Below, one piece after another: positions 31,695 through 41,344 of a stretch of DNA of 64,000 nt (within the stretch, counting starts at the first letter, position 1; every line of letters starts with the position of its first letter). The notes under the pieces are model-generated. The model searched no databases and was not told where the DNA came from. It worked only from the letters and a program-made list of their open reading frames with translations. Made by a program: the position numbers and the translations under genes. The stretch is from an uncultured Clostridia bacterium (lineage in GTDB: Bacteria > Bacillota > Clostridia > Christensenellales > QALW01): contig CAKRZX010000007.1 in NCBI GenBank assembly GCA_934434555.1, positions 33,243-97,242 on the forward strand. Reading direction: 5' to 3'.

Positions 31695-32231
31695 ATGAGT
31701 AAGCAAAGAACGAGCAAAACCGAATATAAAGTTTATTACGGTGTCGACAGCAATGCTGCGCTTGCGCCTCAGTTTGCCCCTCAAAAAGAAAGAAAAACAG
31801 CGCCTAAAAAAGCGCCGGACAGGAGGGCAAAGGAGAAAGCGGAGAGAAAAACCGCCGCAAAACTTTGCGCCCGCGTCGTTGTTTTAAGCGTAACAATAGC
31901 CGCAATGGGTTTTTGCGTTGTACAGCGCAATGCGGAAATCTACAAGAATACACGGACAATACGCGACCTGGCAAAAGAAAAGGTCAACCTTGAATTGCAG
32001 GTGCGCACTGCGGAAAAAGACTGTTCCGCGGGCAACGACCTTGATTCCTATTTCAATACTGCCGAAAACCAACTTGCCCTTTCTTATCCTGAGGACGACA
32101 GCGTGGTAAGCGTTGCCGTTCCCTCGGTGAGTGAAGAACAGGATGCTCGGACACAAGAGAGCGGAAACTTTTACGATACTGTACTTGACTGGTTGAACTC
32201 TCTTGAAAGGAGGATAAAAAGTTGGGCGTAA
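31695..32231 (+). CDS. ftsL: FtsL-like septum protein
   Basis: Bitopic protein of 178 residues: a Lys/Arg-rich cytosolic part (1-60), one helix (about 64-82, VVLSVTIAAMGFCVVQ), then a short coiled-coil-like heptad stretch (RDLAKEKVNLELQVRTAEKD). The position between rsmH and the transpeptidase, and the topology, fit FtsL; sequence conservation in this family is low. It has an acidic tail and ends in a Trp-rich helix. Start ATG at 31695 follows AGGGTGA. Overlaps the next gene by ten bases. Confidence 0.8.
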   Translation: MSKQRTSKTEYKVYYGVDSNAALAPQFAPQKERKTAPKKAPDRRAKEKAERKTAAKLCARVVVLSVTIAAMGFCVVQRNAEIYKNTRTIRDLAKEKVNLELQVRTAEKDCSAGNDLDSYFNTAENQLALSYPEDDSVVSVAVPSVSEEQDARTQESGNFYDTVLDWLNSLERRIKSWA

Positions 32232-34165
32232 AAACAGGCAGTTATAAGTTAAGACTGTTATATGTGTGCCTCGCTATGATACTGGCTTTTTCTATCATAG
32301 TGGGCGCATTGTTTTACTGGCAGATTGTAGCAGCCGACAGGTTGCAGCGTAAAGCCCTGGGGCAGTGGACCTCAACCACCACCATAGCCGCCGCAAGGGG
32401 AACAATTTACGATTCCACCGGCGAGGCGCTGGCGATAAGCGCCGCATCAAAAACCCTTAATTCAAAGCCGAAAAAAATAAGTCAGTCCGGCTATTCCGCC
32501 GAATCGATTACAAATATGCTTGTAACGCTTTTGGGCGAAAAATATTCCTACGAAACACTTTTTAAGAAAATCAATTACGAAAAGGGCGTTACCCTTAACG
32601 AATACGTTGTGGCACGCCACCTGACAGCAGACCAGGCGGCGTACATCGAATCCCTTAACATCGACGGGCTTTATCTTGTTGACGACGTAAAAAGATACTA
32701 TCCCAAGGGCGCGTCCCTCGTTCAGGTGTTGGGAAGCGTCAACGGCGACGGAGTGGGCAGCGACGGGCTTGAACTTAAATACGATAAGCAACTGCGCGGG
32801 CTCTCGGGCAAAGTAATATCTTCAACCGACGTTTCAAACGGGCAGATTCCCGGCAGCGACCAGCGATACATTGACGCTACAAACGGCGTAAACCTGAATC
32901 TTACGGTTGACTATGCAATACAGTCCTTTGTGGAAAACACTATGCGCGAGTGCCTTGAAAACAACAAGGCAAAAAACGTTAAGTGCATAGTTATGAATCC
33001 GTCAACCGGTGCGGTGCTTGCAATGGCGCAACTGCCCGACTATGACCCCAACGATCCAACGGACGAGGAAAAGAAAGAGTATTCCCGCAACGGCTGTATT
33101 CTTGATACATACGAACCCGGCTCTACTTTTAAGATGTTTACCCTTTCGGCGGCATTGGAAGAAAAGACGGTTTCCGAAAGCAGCACTTTCTACTGCCCCG
33201 GATATCATATAGTTGACGGCGAAAAAATAAAATGCTGGCGTACCGTTCCTCACGGCAGCCAGACGCTGCAACAGGCAATATGCAATTCCTGTAACCCCGC
33301 ATTTATGCAGATGGGGCTTGGCTTAGGACAGAAAACACTCTATTCTTACCTGGAAAACTTCGGGTTTTCGTCAACTACGGGCATAGACTTTTCAGCCGAC
33401 CAGTCAGGGATTCTGCTTGCGCCGAAATACGTAAAGAATACCGACCTCGCAAGAATTTCGTTCGGTCAGTCAATAGCGGTAACTCCGCTGCAACTTATAA
33501 CCGCCGCATGTGCGGTTATCAACGGCGGAACGCTTTATCAGCCCTATTTTGTTGCGTCAATGACCGATGATAACGGCAACGTACTTGTTAAAAACGAGCC
33601 TGTAAAAGTGCGGCAGGTAATAAGCAGCGATACAAGCGCCAAAATGCGCACACTGCTTGAAGGCGTTGTTTCCATGGGCGGAGGAAAAAATGCACAGGTC
33701 GAGGGCTATCGCATAGGCGGAAAAACGGGAACGGCGCAGAAGTATAAGGACGGCAAAATAGTTCAGGGCGTGCATATCGGTTCGTTTTTCGGCTTTGCTC
33801 CGGCGGATAATCCGAAATTTGCGGTGCTTGTTACGGTAGACGAGGCGGAAATATACAACGATTACGGCAGTAACACCGCGGCACCATACGCTGGTAAAAT
33901 CATTGAAAAGATACTTAAATATATGCAGATTAAAAGCGATTTAAACGGCGGAAGGGAAACCGTGGAAGTGCCTAATTTAATAGGCACTACTGTGGATTAT
34001 GCCGCATCAAGGTTAAAAGATTTAGGTTTGCAGATAGAGATTGAAGGTTCGGGAAGCGTAGTTTCACAGACGCCTGCGGCAGGAAAACAGGCGGAAAAAT
34101 ACAGCATAGTAAAGGTAAAGGGCAATACCGCGGAAGACACAACAACTTATTACGGTATTGAATAG
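32222..34165 (+). CDS. spoVD: Penicillin-binding protein 2 / SpoVD-type transpeptidase with PASTA domain
   Basis: Class B penicillin-binding protein that cross-links septal or spore-cortex peptidoglycan. The 647 residues: N-terminal helix (about 13-34), dimerisation domain opening RGTIYDSTGEALA, transpeptidase domain with S-x-x-K in PGSTFKMF, S-x-N in NSCNPAF and GKTGTAQK, and one C-terminal PASTA domain (about 578-637, VEVPNLIGTTVDYAASRL). One protein at this place in the cluster may serve both vegetative division and SpoVD roles, or another copy may exist elsewhere. Start is TTG at 32222 after AGGAGG. Confidence 0.93.
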   Translation: MGVKTGSYKLRLLYVCLAMILAFSIIVGALFYWQIVAADRLQRKALGQWTSTTTIAAARGTIYDSTGEALAISAASKTLNSKPKKISQSGYSAESITNMLVTLLGEKYSYETLFKKINYEKGVTLNEYVVARHLTADQAAYIESLNIDGLYLVDDVKRYYPKGASLVQVLGSVNGDGVGSDGLELKYDKQLRGLSGKVISSTDVSNGQIPGSDQRYIDATNGVNLNLTVDYAIQSFVENTMRECLENNKAKNVKCIVMNPSTGAVLAMAQLPDYDPNDPTDEEKKEYSRNGCILDTYEPGSTFKMFTLSAALEEKTVSESSTFYCPGYHIVDGEKIKCWRTVPHGSQTLQQAICNSCNPAFMQMGLGLGQKTLYSYLENFGFSSTTGIDFSADQSGILLAPKYVKNTDLARISFGQSIAVTPLQLITAACAVINGGTLYQPYFVASMTDDNGNVLVKNEPVKVRQVISSDTSAKMRTLLEGVVSMGGGKNAQVEGYRIGGKTGTAQKYKDGKIVQGVHIGSFFGFAPADNPKFAVLVTVDEAEIYNDYGSNTAAPYAGKIIEKILKYMQIKSDLNGGRETVEVPNLIGTTVDYAASRLKDLGLQIEIEGSGSVVSQTPAAGKQAEKYSIVKVKGNTAEDTTTYYGIE

Positions 34166-34169
34166 TGTT

Positions 34170-35606
34170 ATGTATTTGAAGGATATTATCGGGTTCGGAG
34201 AATCAAAAACAGAAATAAAAAGCCTTACAATCGATTCACGCAAGGCGGAAAAAGGCTCGCTTTATTTTGCCATAAGCGGCACACAGGTTGACGGACATAA
34301 GTTCGTTGCCGACGCGTACAAAAGCGGTGCGGCTGCGGCGGTTGTGGAAAGAAAAGTCGATTGCCCCATTGAACAGATTCAGGTTGAAAATACCCGAATC
34401 GCAATGGCGCATATGGCGGCGAATTTTTACAATAACCCCGCAAAACAACTTACAATGATAGGCGTTACGGGCACAAACGGCAAAACGAGCATAAGTTATA
34501 TGGTTCAGAAAATAGCAAAACGGTGCGGAATTCCCTGCGGAGTTATCGGAACAAGCGGGATCGTGGCAAACGATGAAAAACTTGATATTCATATTCTTAC
34601 AAGCACCACGCCCGACCCCATAGAACTTCAATACGCATTAAGCGAAATGGTGAAAAGAAACATTAAGTGGGTGGTAATGGAGGTTACCGCGCACGCCCTT
34701 GATTTACATAAAACCGACGGAATCACTTTTGCGTCTGCGGGCTTTACAAACCTTACACAGGACCACCTTGACTATTTTATTACAATGGAAAACTACGCCG
34801 CGGCAAAGGCAAAACTTTTCAAAACCGCAAAAAAAGGTGTTGTGAACATTGATGATGATTTCGGCAAAAAACTTTACGAAAATGCCGAAATCCCCATGCT
34901 TTCTTATTCAATAAAGCAAAAAGCGGATATTTGGGCAAAGGACATCGAAACCGAACACAACAAAACAGTGTTTACCCTTGTTTACGGAGAAAAAGAGTTC
35001 AGGGTAACGACCCATACGGTGGGGCTTTTTAACATAAGCAATATTCTTTGCGCCGTGGGCTGCGCAGTCGAGGCGGGCGCGGATATCGGCGAGTGCATAA
35101 AGGGCATTGAAAGTTTTGTTTCCGTTCCCGGAAGATTTGAAACGGTTGACACAAAGCACAGGGGCTATACGGTTGTTGTTGACTATGCGCACACCCCCGA
35201 CGGACTTGAAAATATTCTTTCCTCAATAAATACGTTCAAAAAAGGAAAACTTATCTGTGTTTTCGGGTGCGGCGGCAACCGTGACGCGGCAAAACGCCCC
35301 ATAATGGGTCGCCTTGCGGGTCAACTTTCCGATTATTGCGTGCTTACAAGCGATAATCCCCGCTTTGAAGAACCGGAATCGATTATCGACAGCATTGAAG
35401 AGGGCATAAAGGAAACTTCCTGTCCCTACGTTCGCAATGCAGACAGAAAAGAGGCAATAAAAATTGCTCTTGAATATGCAAAAAAAGGCGATGTTATTGC
35501 AATTTGCGGCAAGGGCGATGAAGATTATCAGGAAATAAAAGGCGTTAAACATCATTTTTCCGACCGCGAGGCGGTAGAGGAAATCATCGAAGGAGGAAAC
35601 CTGTAA
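34170..35606 (+). CDS. murE: UDP-MurNAc-tripeptide synthetase MurE
   Basis: Adds the third stem-peptide residue to UDP-MurNAc-L-Ala-D-Glu. ATP site GVTGTNGKTS (near 106-115), and LTSDNPRFEEP, the DNPR motif associated with meso-diaminopimelate rather than lysine. This predicts A1-gamma (mDAP) peptidoglycan. About 478 residues, normal length. ATG at 34170 is chosen; a TTG at 34158 is in frame, and neither has a clear ribosome-binding site, so coupling to the preceding stop is likely. Confidence 0.95.
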   Translation: MYLKDIIGFGESKTEIKSLTIDSRKAEKGSLYFAISGTQVDGHKFVADAYKSGAAAAVVERKVDCPIEQIQVENTRIAMAHMAANFYNNPAKQLTMIGVTGTNGKTSISYMVQKIAKRCGIPCGVIGTSGIVANDEKLDIHILTSTTPDPIELQYALSEMVKRNIKWVVMEVTAHALDLHKTDGITFASAGFTNLTQDHLDYFITMENYAAAKAKLFKTAKKGVVNIDDDFGKKLYENAEIPMLSYSIKQKADIWAKDIETEHNKTVFTLVYGEKEFRVTTHTVGLFNISNILCAVGCAVEAGADIGECIKGIESFVSVPGRFETVDTKHRGYTVVVDYAHTPDGLENILSSINTFKKGKLICVFGCGGNRDAAKRPIMGRLAGQLSDYCVLTSDNPRFEEPESIIDSIEEGIKETSCPYVRNADRKEAIKIALEYAKKGDVIAICGKGDEDYQEIKGVKHHFSDREAVEEIIEGGNL

Positions 35607-36610
35607 TGGAGGGCAAAATATCGTATCTTCTGTATCCTTTTGCGCTGGCGTTTGTAATATGCCTTATTATCGGACCGATTACGATTAAACTTATGCAAAA
35701 ACTTAAATTCGGTCAGCAGGTGCGCGACGACGGACCCGCGTCTCACCTGAAAAAACAGAACGTACCCACAATGGGCGGAATAATGATTGTACTTGCAATC
35801 GTTATAACTTCCCTTGTGTTCGGCGCAAGCGAAGAGGCGCTTGTTGCATTGATAGCAACTTTCTGCTACGGACTTGTAGGCTTTTTGGATGACTTTATTA
35901 AAATAGTAAAAAAGCGCTCAATGGGGCTCAGGGCATACCAAAAGATTATCGGTCAGTTCGGAATTGCCCTTATCGTGGCGCTTTACGCGGCAAAAAAGGT
36001 CGGAACGGATATTTTTGTTCCCTTTGCGGGTCAGGTTGACCTGGGCTGGTGGTATGTGCCCTTTGCGATGTTTGTGATGATAGCCGTTACCAACGGCGAA
36101 AACCTTGCCGATGGGCTTGACGGTCTTGCGTCAAGAATGACCCTTGTTGAGGGAATCACCCTTGCGGTTATAATTGCCTGTGCGGGGCTTGATTCCGCAA
36201 TTTCGGGCGGGGAAGAAAAGGATTTTAAGCAGATTGCCGAACTTTGCGCCGCAATGGCGGGAGCGTGTCTCGGATTTTTGCGTTTCAACACTTACCCCGC
36301 AAGAATATTTATGGGCGACACGGGCTCTCTTGCTTTGGGCGGGTGCCTTGCGGTATGCGCACTGTTTTCCAAAACGGCACTGCTTCTGCCGGTAATGTGC
36401 GTAATGCTTGTTGCAACGTGCGTTTCGGTTATATTGCAGGTGGGCTCGTATAAACTCCGTCACGGCAAGCGTGTGTTCAAAATGGCGCCGCTTCACCACC
36501 ACTACGAACTCTGCGGATACCACGAAACAACGGTTACTTCAATGTACACACTTGTTACAATCGCCGCTTGCGTGCTTACGCTTATGCTTGCCTTTGAATT
36601 CAGGTTTTAA
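35606..36610 (+). CDS. mraY: Phospho-MurNAc-pentapeptide transferase MraY
   Basis: Membrane enzyme that makes lipid I on undecaprenyl phosphate. The 334 residues have ten helices and the conserved loops: QVRDDGPASHLKKQNVPTMGG, FLDDFIK (magnesium Asp pair), NGENLADGLDGLAS, FMGDTGSLALGG and MAPLHHHYEL. It shares one base with the murE stop (TAATG). Confidence 0.97.
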   Translation: MEGKISYLLYPFALAFVICLIIGPITIKLMQKLKFGQQVRDDGPASHLKKQNVPTMGGIMIVLAIVITSLVFGASEEALVALIATFCYGLVGFLDDFIKIVKKRSMGLRAYQKIIGQFGIALIVALYAAKKVGTDIFVPFAGQVDLGWWYVPFAMFVMIAVTNGENLADGLDGLASRMTLVEGITLAVIIACAGLDSAISGGEEKDFKQIAELCAAMAGACLGFLRFNTYPARIFMGDTGSLALGGCLAVCALFSKTALLLPVMCVMLVATCVSVILQVGSYKLRHGKRVFKMAPLHHHYELCGYHETTVTSMYTLVTIAACVLTLMLAFEFRF

Positions 36611-36619
36611 GGAGATAAT

Positions 36620-37957
36620 ATGAAAAAAAACGTACTGGTTATCGGTATGGCGCGCAGCGGAATCGCCGCCGCTCCGGTATTGAAAAGCCTCGGCGCACGC
36701 GTCACGCTTAACGACAGCAAAAAAGAACTTTCGGGGCTTGAAAACTTAAATAAAGACGATTATATTTTCCGTTTGGGTATGACGCCCGATTCTTTGATTG
36801 ACGAAAACGACCTGATTGTTGTTTCACCCAGCGTGCCGCTTAATCTGCCTTATGCCGAAAAGGCAAAGGCACAGGGCAAAGAGGTTATAGCCGAAATAGA
36901 ACTTGCGTACCGTCTTTGCAAAGGCGATACCGTAGCCATTACGGGAACAAACGGCAAAACCACGACTACGACCCTTACGGGTGAAATATTCAAAAATGCC
37001 GGCAGAGGCACTTTTGTTGTTGGAAATATCGGTGAACCGTATATTGCCCACGCGCTGGAAGCAAAAAAAGGCGACGTTATGGTAACGGAAATAAGCAGTT
37101 ATCAACTTGAAGGAATAAAGGATTTCCATGCCCGCGCCGCGGCGCTCCTTAATATTACCGAGGACCATATGATAAGGCACAAGACAATGGAAAACTACAT
37201 TGCCGCCAAAAAAAGAGTGTTCCTCAATCAGACAAAAGACGATTACTCGGTACTTAATTACGACGATGAAACCGTAAGGAATATGAAAGACGGGGTTACG
37301 GGAACACCGGTTATGTTTTCGCGGCTTTCCGAACTTAAAGAGGGCGTTTTCGTTAAGGACGGATATATTGTTTTTGCCTTTAACGGAAAAAACGAAAAAG
37401 TTATAAAGACAGATGAAATAAGAATAAAAGGGCCGCACAATCTTGAAAACGCACTGGCGGCAACCGCGCTTACAATGCTTATGGGCGTTGGCGCCGGGAC
37501 CGTTGCGCATACGCTAAAAACGTTCAGGGGCGTTGAACACAGGATAGAAACCGTCTGCACAAAAGACGGCATTACGTACATAAACGATTCAAAAGGAACA
37601 AATCCCGATTCCACGGTAAAGGCGATACAGACAATGACAGAACCTACCGTACTTATTTTGGGCGGGTACGATAAGGGCGGAAGTTTTGCCCCCGTATTTG
37701 AGGCCTTTACCCCCAAAATAAAACATACCGTGCTTATAGGTGCAACGGCGCAAAGGTTAAAAGAAGCCGCGGACAGCGCAGGCTGGAAAAACTACACTGT
37801 TGTTAACGGCTCGTTTGAAGACGGCGTTAATGAGGCAAGAAAGCACGCATTAAGCGGATATAATGTATTGCTGTCACCGGCGTGCGCAAGTTTTGATATG
37901 TTTTCCGATTTTGAAGAACGGGGAAGAGCTTTTAAGGATATAGTCAATAAATTCTGA
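36620..37957 (+). CDS. murD: UDP-MurNAc-L-alanine:D-glutamate ligase MurD
   Basis: Cytosolic ATP-dependent ligase of 445 residues. N-terminal Rossmann fold starts VLVIGMARSGIAAAPVL; ATP site AITGTNGKTTTTT near 111-123; NITEDHMIRH and a C-terminal YINDSKGTNPDS with GGYDKGG follow. Start ATG after AAGGAGA, nine bases from mraY. Confidence 0.96.
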   Translation: MKKNVLVIGMARSGIAAAPVLKSLGARVTLNDSKKELSGLENLNKDDYIFRLGMTPDSLIDENDLIVVSPSVPLNLPYAEKAKAQGKEVIAEIELAYRLCKGDTVAITGTNGKTTTTTLTGEIFKNAGRGTFVVGNIGEPYIAHALEAKKGDVMVTEISSYQLEGIKDFHARAAALLNITEDHMIRHKTMENYIAAKKRVFLNQTKDDYSVLNYDDETVRNMKDGVTGTPVMFSRLSELKEGVFVKDGYIVFAFNGKNEKVIKTDEIRIKGPHNLENALAATALTMLMGVGAGTVAHTLKTFRGVEHRIETVCTKDGITYINDSKGTNPDSTVKAIQTMTEPTVLILGGYDKGGSFAPVFEAFTPKIKHTVLIGATAQRLKEAADSAGWKNYTVVNGSFEDGVNEARKHALSGYNVLLSPACASFDMFSDFEERGRAFKDIVNKF

Positions 37958-37968
37958 GGAGTGTCGGT

Positions 37969-39114
37969 ATGGCAAAAAAGAAAAGGTTTGTGCGTAAGGG
38001 TGTTTATCTGCCGATGCTTGCGGTGGTAGTTGTTCTTACATGCATAGGGCTTGTAATGGTGTTCAGCGCATCGTACAACAGCATAGCCATAAGGTCGGAT
38101 ACCGCATCGGTGTTTTCGGGCGTAAAGTGGCAGGCGCTCGTTGCGGCGGTGGGCTTTATACTGATATTCTTTATGTCAAAACTCGACTATCACTTTTTTG
38201 CAAAACCCCGCGTGCTTACTACCGGCTTTGTTATTGCAATAATACTGCTTATTGCCGTATTCTTCTGCCCGTCCGTATACGACGCGCACAGGTGGATTTC
38301 CCATAAAAGCCTGCCCGTAACGTTTCAGTCGTCGGAGTTTGCAAAGTTCGTCGGTATAATCTATGCGGCGGTATACACGTCAAAAAACAAGTGGTGGTAC
38401 CGCAGCCTTAACGATTGGATTCGTCTGCTTTTGCCCATAGGCGTTATCGGCGTGCTTATTATTGCCGAACCCGACCTTTCAACCACATTGTGCTACCTGG
38501 GCGCGGTAACGATAATTCTTCTCGTTTCCGGAATGCCCATAAGGTTTTTCATTATTGCACTCTGCGCAATGGCTGCACTCATCCCGGTTATGATTGCAAT
38601 AAAGGGATATCAGAGCCGGCGTTTTGCGGCGTGGCTTCACGCATGGGACGACCCGAAAGACGTGGGATATCAGGTGGTACAGTCACTTTACGCCATAGGC
38701 GACGGCGGACTTTTCGGCGTAGGTTTGGGTAACAGCAAGCAGAAAATAACACATCTGCCCATGAGTGATACCGACTATATTTTCGCAATAATCTGCGAAG
38801 AATTCGGCTTCGTGGGTGCGGTAATCGTAGTGCTTCTCTATGTTGCGTTTGCGTTTTTCGGAATAAAAATCGCAATGGAAGCGGCGGATAAATTCGGCGC
38901 ATATCTGGCGGCGGGAATAACCACGATAATTGTATTGCAGGCATTCGTAAATATGGGCGTTGCAACAAACGTTCTGCCGTCAACCGGGCTTACGCTTCCG
39001 TTTATTTCAAAGGGTGCATCGTCATTGCTGATAATGCTGTGGGCGTCGGGTATGCTTCTGAGCATTTCGGCGTATAAAAAACGGCCGGATTCGGCATTGA
39101 AAGAGCAAAAGTAA
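37969..39114 (+). CDS. ftsW: Septal peptidoglycan glycosyltransferase FtsW (SEDS family)
   Basis: SEDS polymerase of 381 residues with ten helices. It has MVFSASY near the first helix, SEFAKF, the catalytic-Asp loop IAEPDLST, and the closing signature TNVLPSTGLTLPFISKGASSL (shown in part). RodA is the alternative name for close relatives, but the dcw position supports FtsW. Partner is the class B transpeptidase upstream. Confidence 0.94.
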   Translation: MAKKKRFVRKGVYLPMLAVVVVLTCIGLVMVFSASYNSIAIRSDTASVFSGVKWQALVAAVGFILIFFMSKLDYHFFAKPRVLTTGFVIAIILLIAVFFCPSVYDAHRWISHKSLPVTFQSSEFAKFVGIIYAAVYTSKNKWWYRSLNDWIRLLLPIGVIGVLIIAEPDLSTTLCYLGAVTIILLVSGMPIRFFIIALCAMAALIPVMIAIKGYQSRRFAAWLHAWDDPKDVGYQVVQSLYAIGDGGLFGVGLGNSKQKITHLPMSDTDYIFAIICEEFGFVGAVIVVLLYVAFAFFGIKIAMEAADKFGAYLAAGITTIIVLQAFVNMGVATNVLPSTGLTLPFISKGASSLLIMLWASGMLLSISAYKKRPDSALKEQK

Positions 39115-39175
39115 CGGCAAAAATACTCCGCGCATATATTGAAATTGAGAAAGATTTTGATATAGAGGTGTGAGT

Positions 39176-40429
39176 ATGAAAAAAACGGTGATTTGCGGCG
39201 GAAAAAAACTGCAAGGCGAGGTAACTGTTCACGGAGCAAAAAACTCGATTTTACCCATTCTTGCCGCGGTCATTCTCTCAAAAGACGATATATATCTTGA
39301 AAATTGCCCTCCGCTTAAAGATATTACGGCAATGCTTGAATTGCTTGAAGATATCGGTTGCAGGACGGAGTTTGAAAACGGCAGAATACATATTGACCCC
39401 CGCAACGCGGCAAATTATACGGTAGACGACGCGCTTATGCACAAACTGCGCTCGTCCATATTCATTTTGGGACCGCTTATTGCACGGCTTAAACGTGCAG
39501 AAATGGGCTATCCCGGCGGGTGCGATATAGGAATCCGCCCCATAGATTTGCACCTTAAAGGTCTGCGTGATTTGGGTGTGACCGTTTCAGAGAAAGACGG
39601 GCATATAATATGCACGGCGGAAAAACTTACGGGAAGCGAAGTTTATCTTGACTACCCAAGTGTAGGCGCAACGGAAAATATTATGATGGCGTCCTCTCTT
39701 GCCGACGGCGCAACGGTGATATATAACGCCGCAAAAGAGCCTGAAATAGTAGATTTACAGAATTTTATCAACCTTATGGGCGGCAGAATAAAAGGCGCGG
39801 GAACTGGCAGAATTGTCGTGCACGGCGTAAACAGTCTTCACGGGTGTACTTACAGCCCGATGCCCGACAGAATAGTTACCGGAACATTTATGATTGCCTC
39901 CGCTATAACCGGCGGCGAAATATTTATAAAAAACTGCATAAAAGAGCATTCCGCCGCGCTTATGGGAAAGCTGAAAGAGGGCGGATGCGTTTTTAAGGAT
40001 TATTCCGACGGAGTGATAATAAAAGGCTGCGAAAGATTTTCTTCATCGCATCTGATAGAAACTATGCCGTATCCGGGATTTCCCACGGATTTGCAGTCAC
40101 CGATGATGGCATTGCAGTCCGTTGCGGACGGTACATGCATTTTAATAGAAAACGTTTTTGAAAACCGTTTTCAACTTGCCGCGGAACTTAAAAAGATGGG
40201 TGCGGACATAATTATAAAAGACAGAACCGCGTTTATCCGGGGAGTGAAAAAACTGCACGGAACAACGGTGAATACTCACGATCTGCGGGGCGGGGCGGCG
40301 CTTGTGCTTGCCGGACTTGCGGCAGACGGAATAACGGTTGTAAAGGATAACGGGCTTATAGAGCGGGGATATTTCGATTTTGAAAAACAGCTCCGTGATT
40401 TGGGTGCGGAAATAGCGATTATCAAATAA
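39176..40429 (+). CDS. murA: UDP-GlcNAc 1-carboxyvinyltransferase MurA
   Basis: First committed step of peptidoglycan synthesis. The 417 residues carry GAKNSILPILAAV, the active-site loop MGYPGGCDIGIRPIDLHL with the fosfomycin-target Cys, PYPGFPTDLQ and DLRGGAALVLAGL. ATG at 39176 follows AGAGGTG; a GTG two codons upstream is less well placed. It occupies the place where murG and murB usually lie in dcw clusters; neither is in the window. Firmicutes often have two MurA paralogues, and which one this is cannot be told. Confidence 0.96.
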   Translation: MKKTVICGGKKLQGEVTVHGAKNSILPILAAVILSKDDIYLENCPPLKDITAMLELLEDIGCRTEFENGRIHIDPRNAANYTVDDALMHKLRSSIFILGPLIARLKRAEMGYPGGCDIGIRPIDLHLKGLRDLGVTVSEKDGHIICTAEKLTGSEVYLDYPSVGATENIMMASSLADGATVIYNAAKEPEIVDLQNFINLMGGRIKGAGTGRIVVHGVNSLHGCTYSPMPDRIVTGTFMIASAITGGEIFIKNCIKEHSAALMGKLKEGGCVFKDYSDGVIIKGCERFSSSHLIETMPYPGFPTDLQSPMMALQSVADGTCILIENVFENRFQLAAELKKMGADIIIKDRTAFIRGVKKLHGTTVNTHDLRGGAALVLAGLAADGITVVKDNGLIERGYFDFEKQLRDLGAEIAIIK

Positions 40430-40450
40430 AAAACGAAAGGAGCGGACTGT

Positions 40451-41185
40451 ATGAGCAAAAAAAAGCAAAAGGAAATGTCGGGACCGAGCCCGATAGTCTT
40501 GTGGATATTTGTTATCCTGCTCGTTGTGCTTTTGTTTTTTCTGCTTAACAGTTCGCTTTTTAACGTAAGCAGTATTACCGTAAAAGGGGCGGAGAGGTTT
40601 TCCCAGCAGGACATTATAAACGTAAGCGGAATAACTTATGATACGAATATTTTCCGCGTGGACGAGCAGAAAGCAAAAGAGAATATAGAACAGACACCGT
40701 ATGTTGAAGTTACGGATATCAAAAGAACGTTTCCCGCGGGAGTTGAAATAATCGTTCGCGAACGCACTCCGCAAGCGCAGATTGCAACGGTAAACGGGTA
40801 TTATATAATCGATGAAATGTGCATTGCTTTGGGGCTTAATCAGGCAAAGGACGAAAGCATAATCACCGTAACGGGGCTTCCTATTGCAGAGCCCGTGTTC
40901 GGAAAGGAAATAACGTCCACGGACGAAAGCAAGGTAAATGCATTGTCCCGCGTGCTTGAAGCGCTTAAAAAGTATTCACTTGACAAGGACACGCAAAGCG
41001 TTGACATTACCGATCAAAACAGCGTATCGATAGTTTATTGCGGCGTAAAGGTGAAACTCGGCGACGCGGTAACAAGCGCGGACAAGTTAAGAGTGCTTGA
41101 ATCCACTTTTAACGCCGTAAAAGATAAGATTACCGACGGCAAATGCCTTAATATGGAAACCGAGGGCGCGTATTATGTGGGCTGA
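40451..41185 (+). CDS. ftsQ: Cell division protein FtsQ/DivIB
   Basis: Bitopic protein of 244 residues: short Lys-rich cytosolic end, one helix (about 16-36), a POTRA domain (about 40-110, FNVSSITVKGAERFSQQDI and VEVTDIKRTFPAGVEIIVRERTP), then a beta domain. These features and the location before ftsA/ftsZ identify it. Start ATG after AAAGGAG. Confidence 0.93.
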   Translation: MSKKKQKEMSGPSPIVLWIFVILLVVLLFFLLNSSLFNVSSITVKGAERFSQQDIINVSGITYDTNIFRVDEQKAKENIEQTPYVEVTDIKRTFPAGVEIIVRERTPQAQIATVNGYYIIDEMCIALGLNQAKDESIITVTGLPIAEPVFGKEITSTDESKVNALSRVLEALKKYSLDKDTQSVDITDQNSVSIVYCGVKVKLGDAVTSADKLRVLESTFNAVKDKITDGKCLNMETEGAYYVG

Positions 41186-41344
41186 CACTAAAAAACGGCG
41201 CGATTTTTAAGAAAAAACAAAAAAAGTGCGGAAAACAAGCAAAAAAATTGCGTTTTGAAGAAAAAAACGCTTTAACTTTTTTGAATTTTCTGCTATTATA
41301 TATAAGGAGATATTTATGTCCCCCATAATCGGAGGTTTAACCTG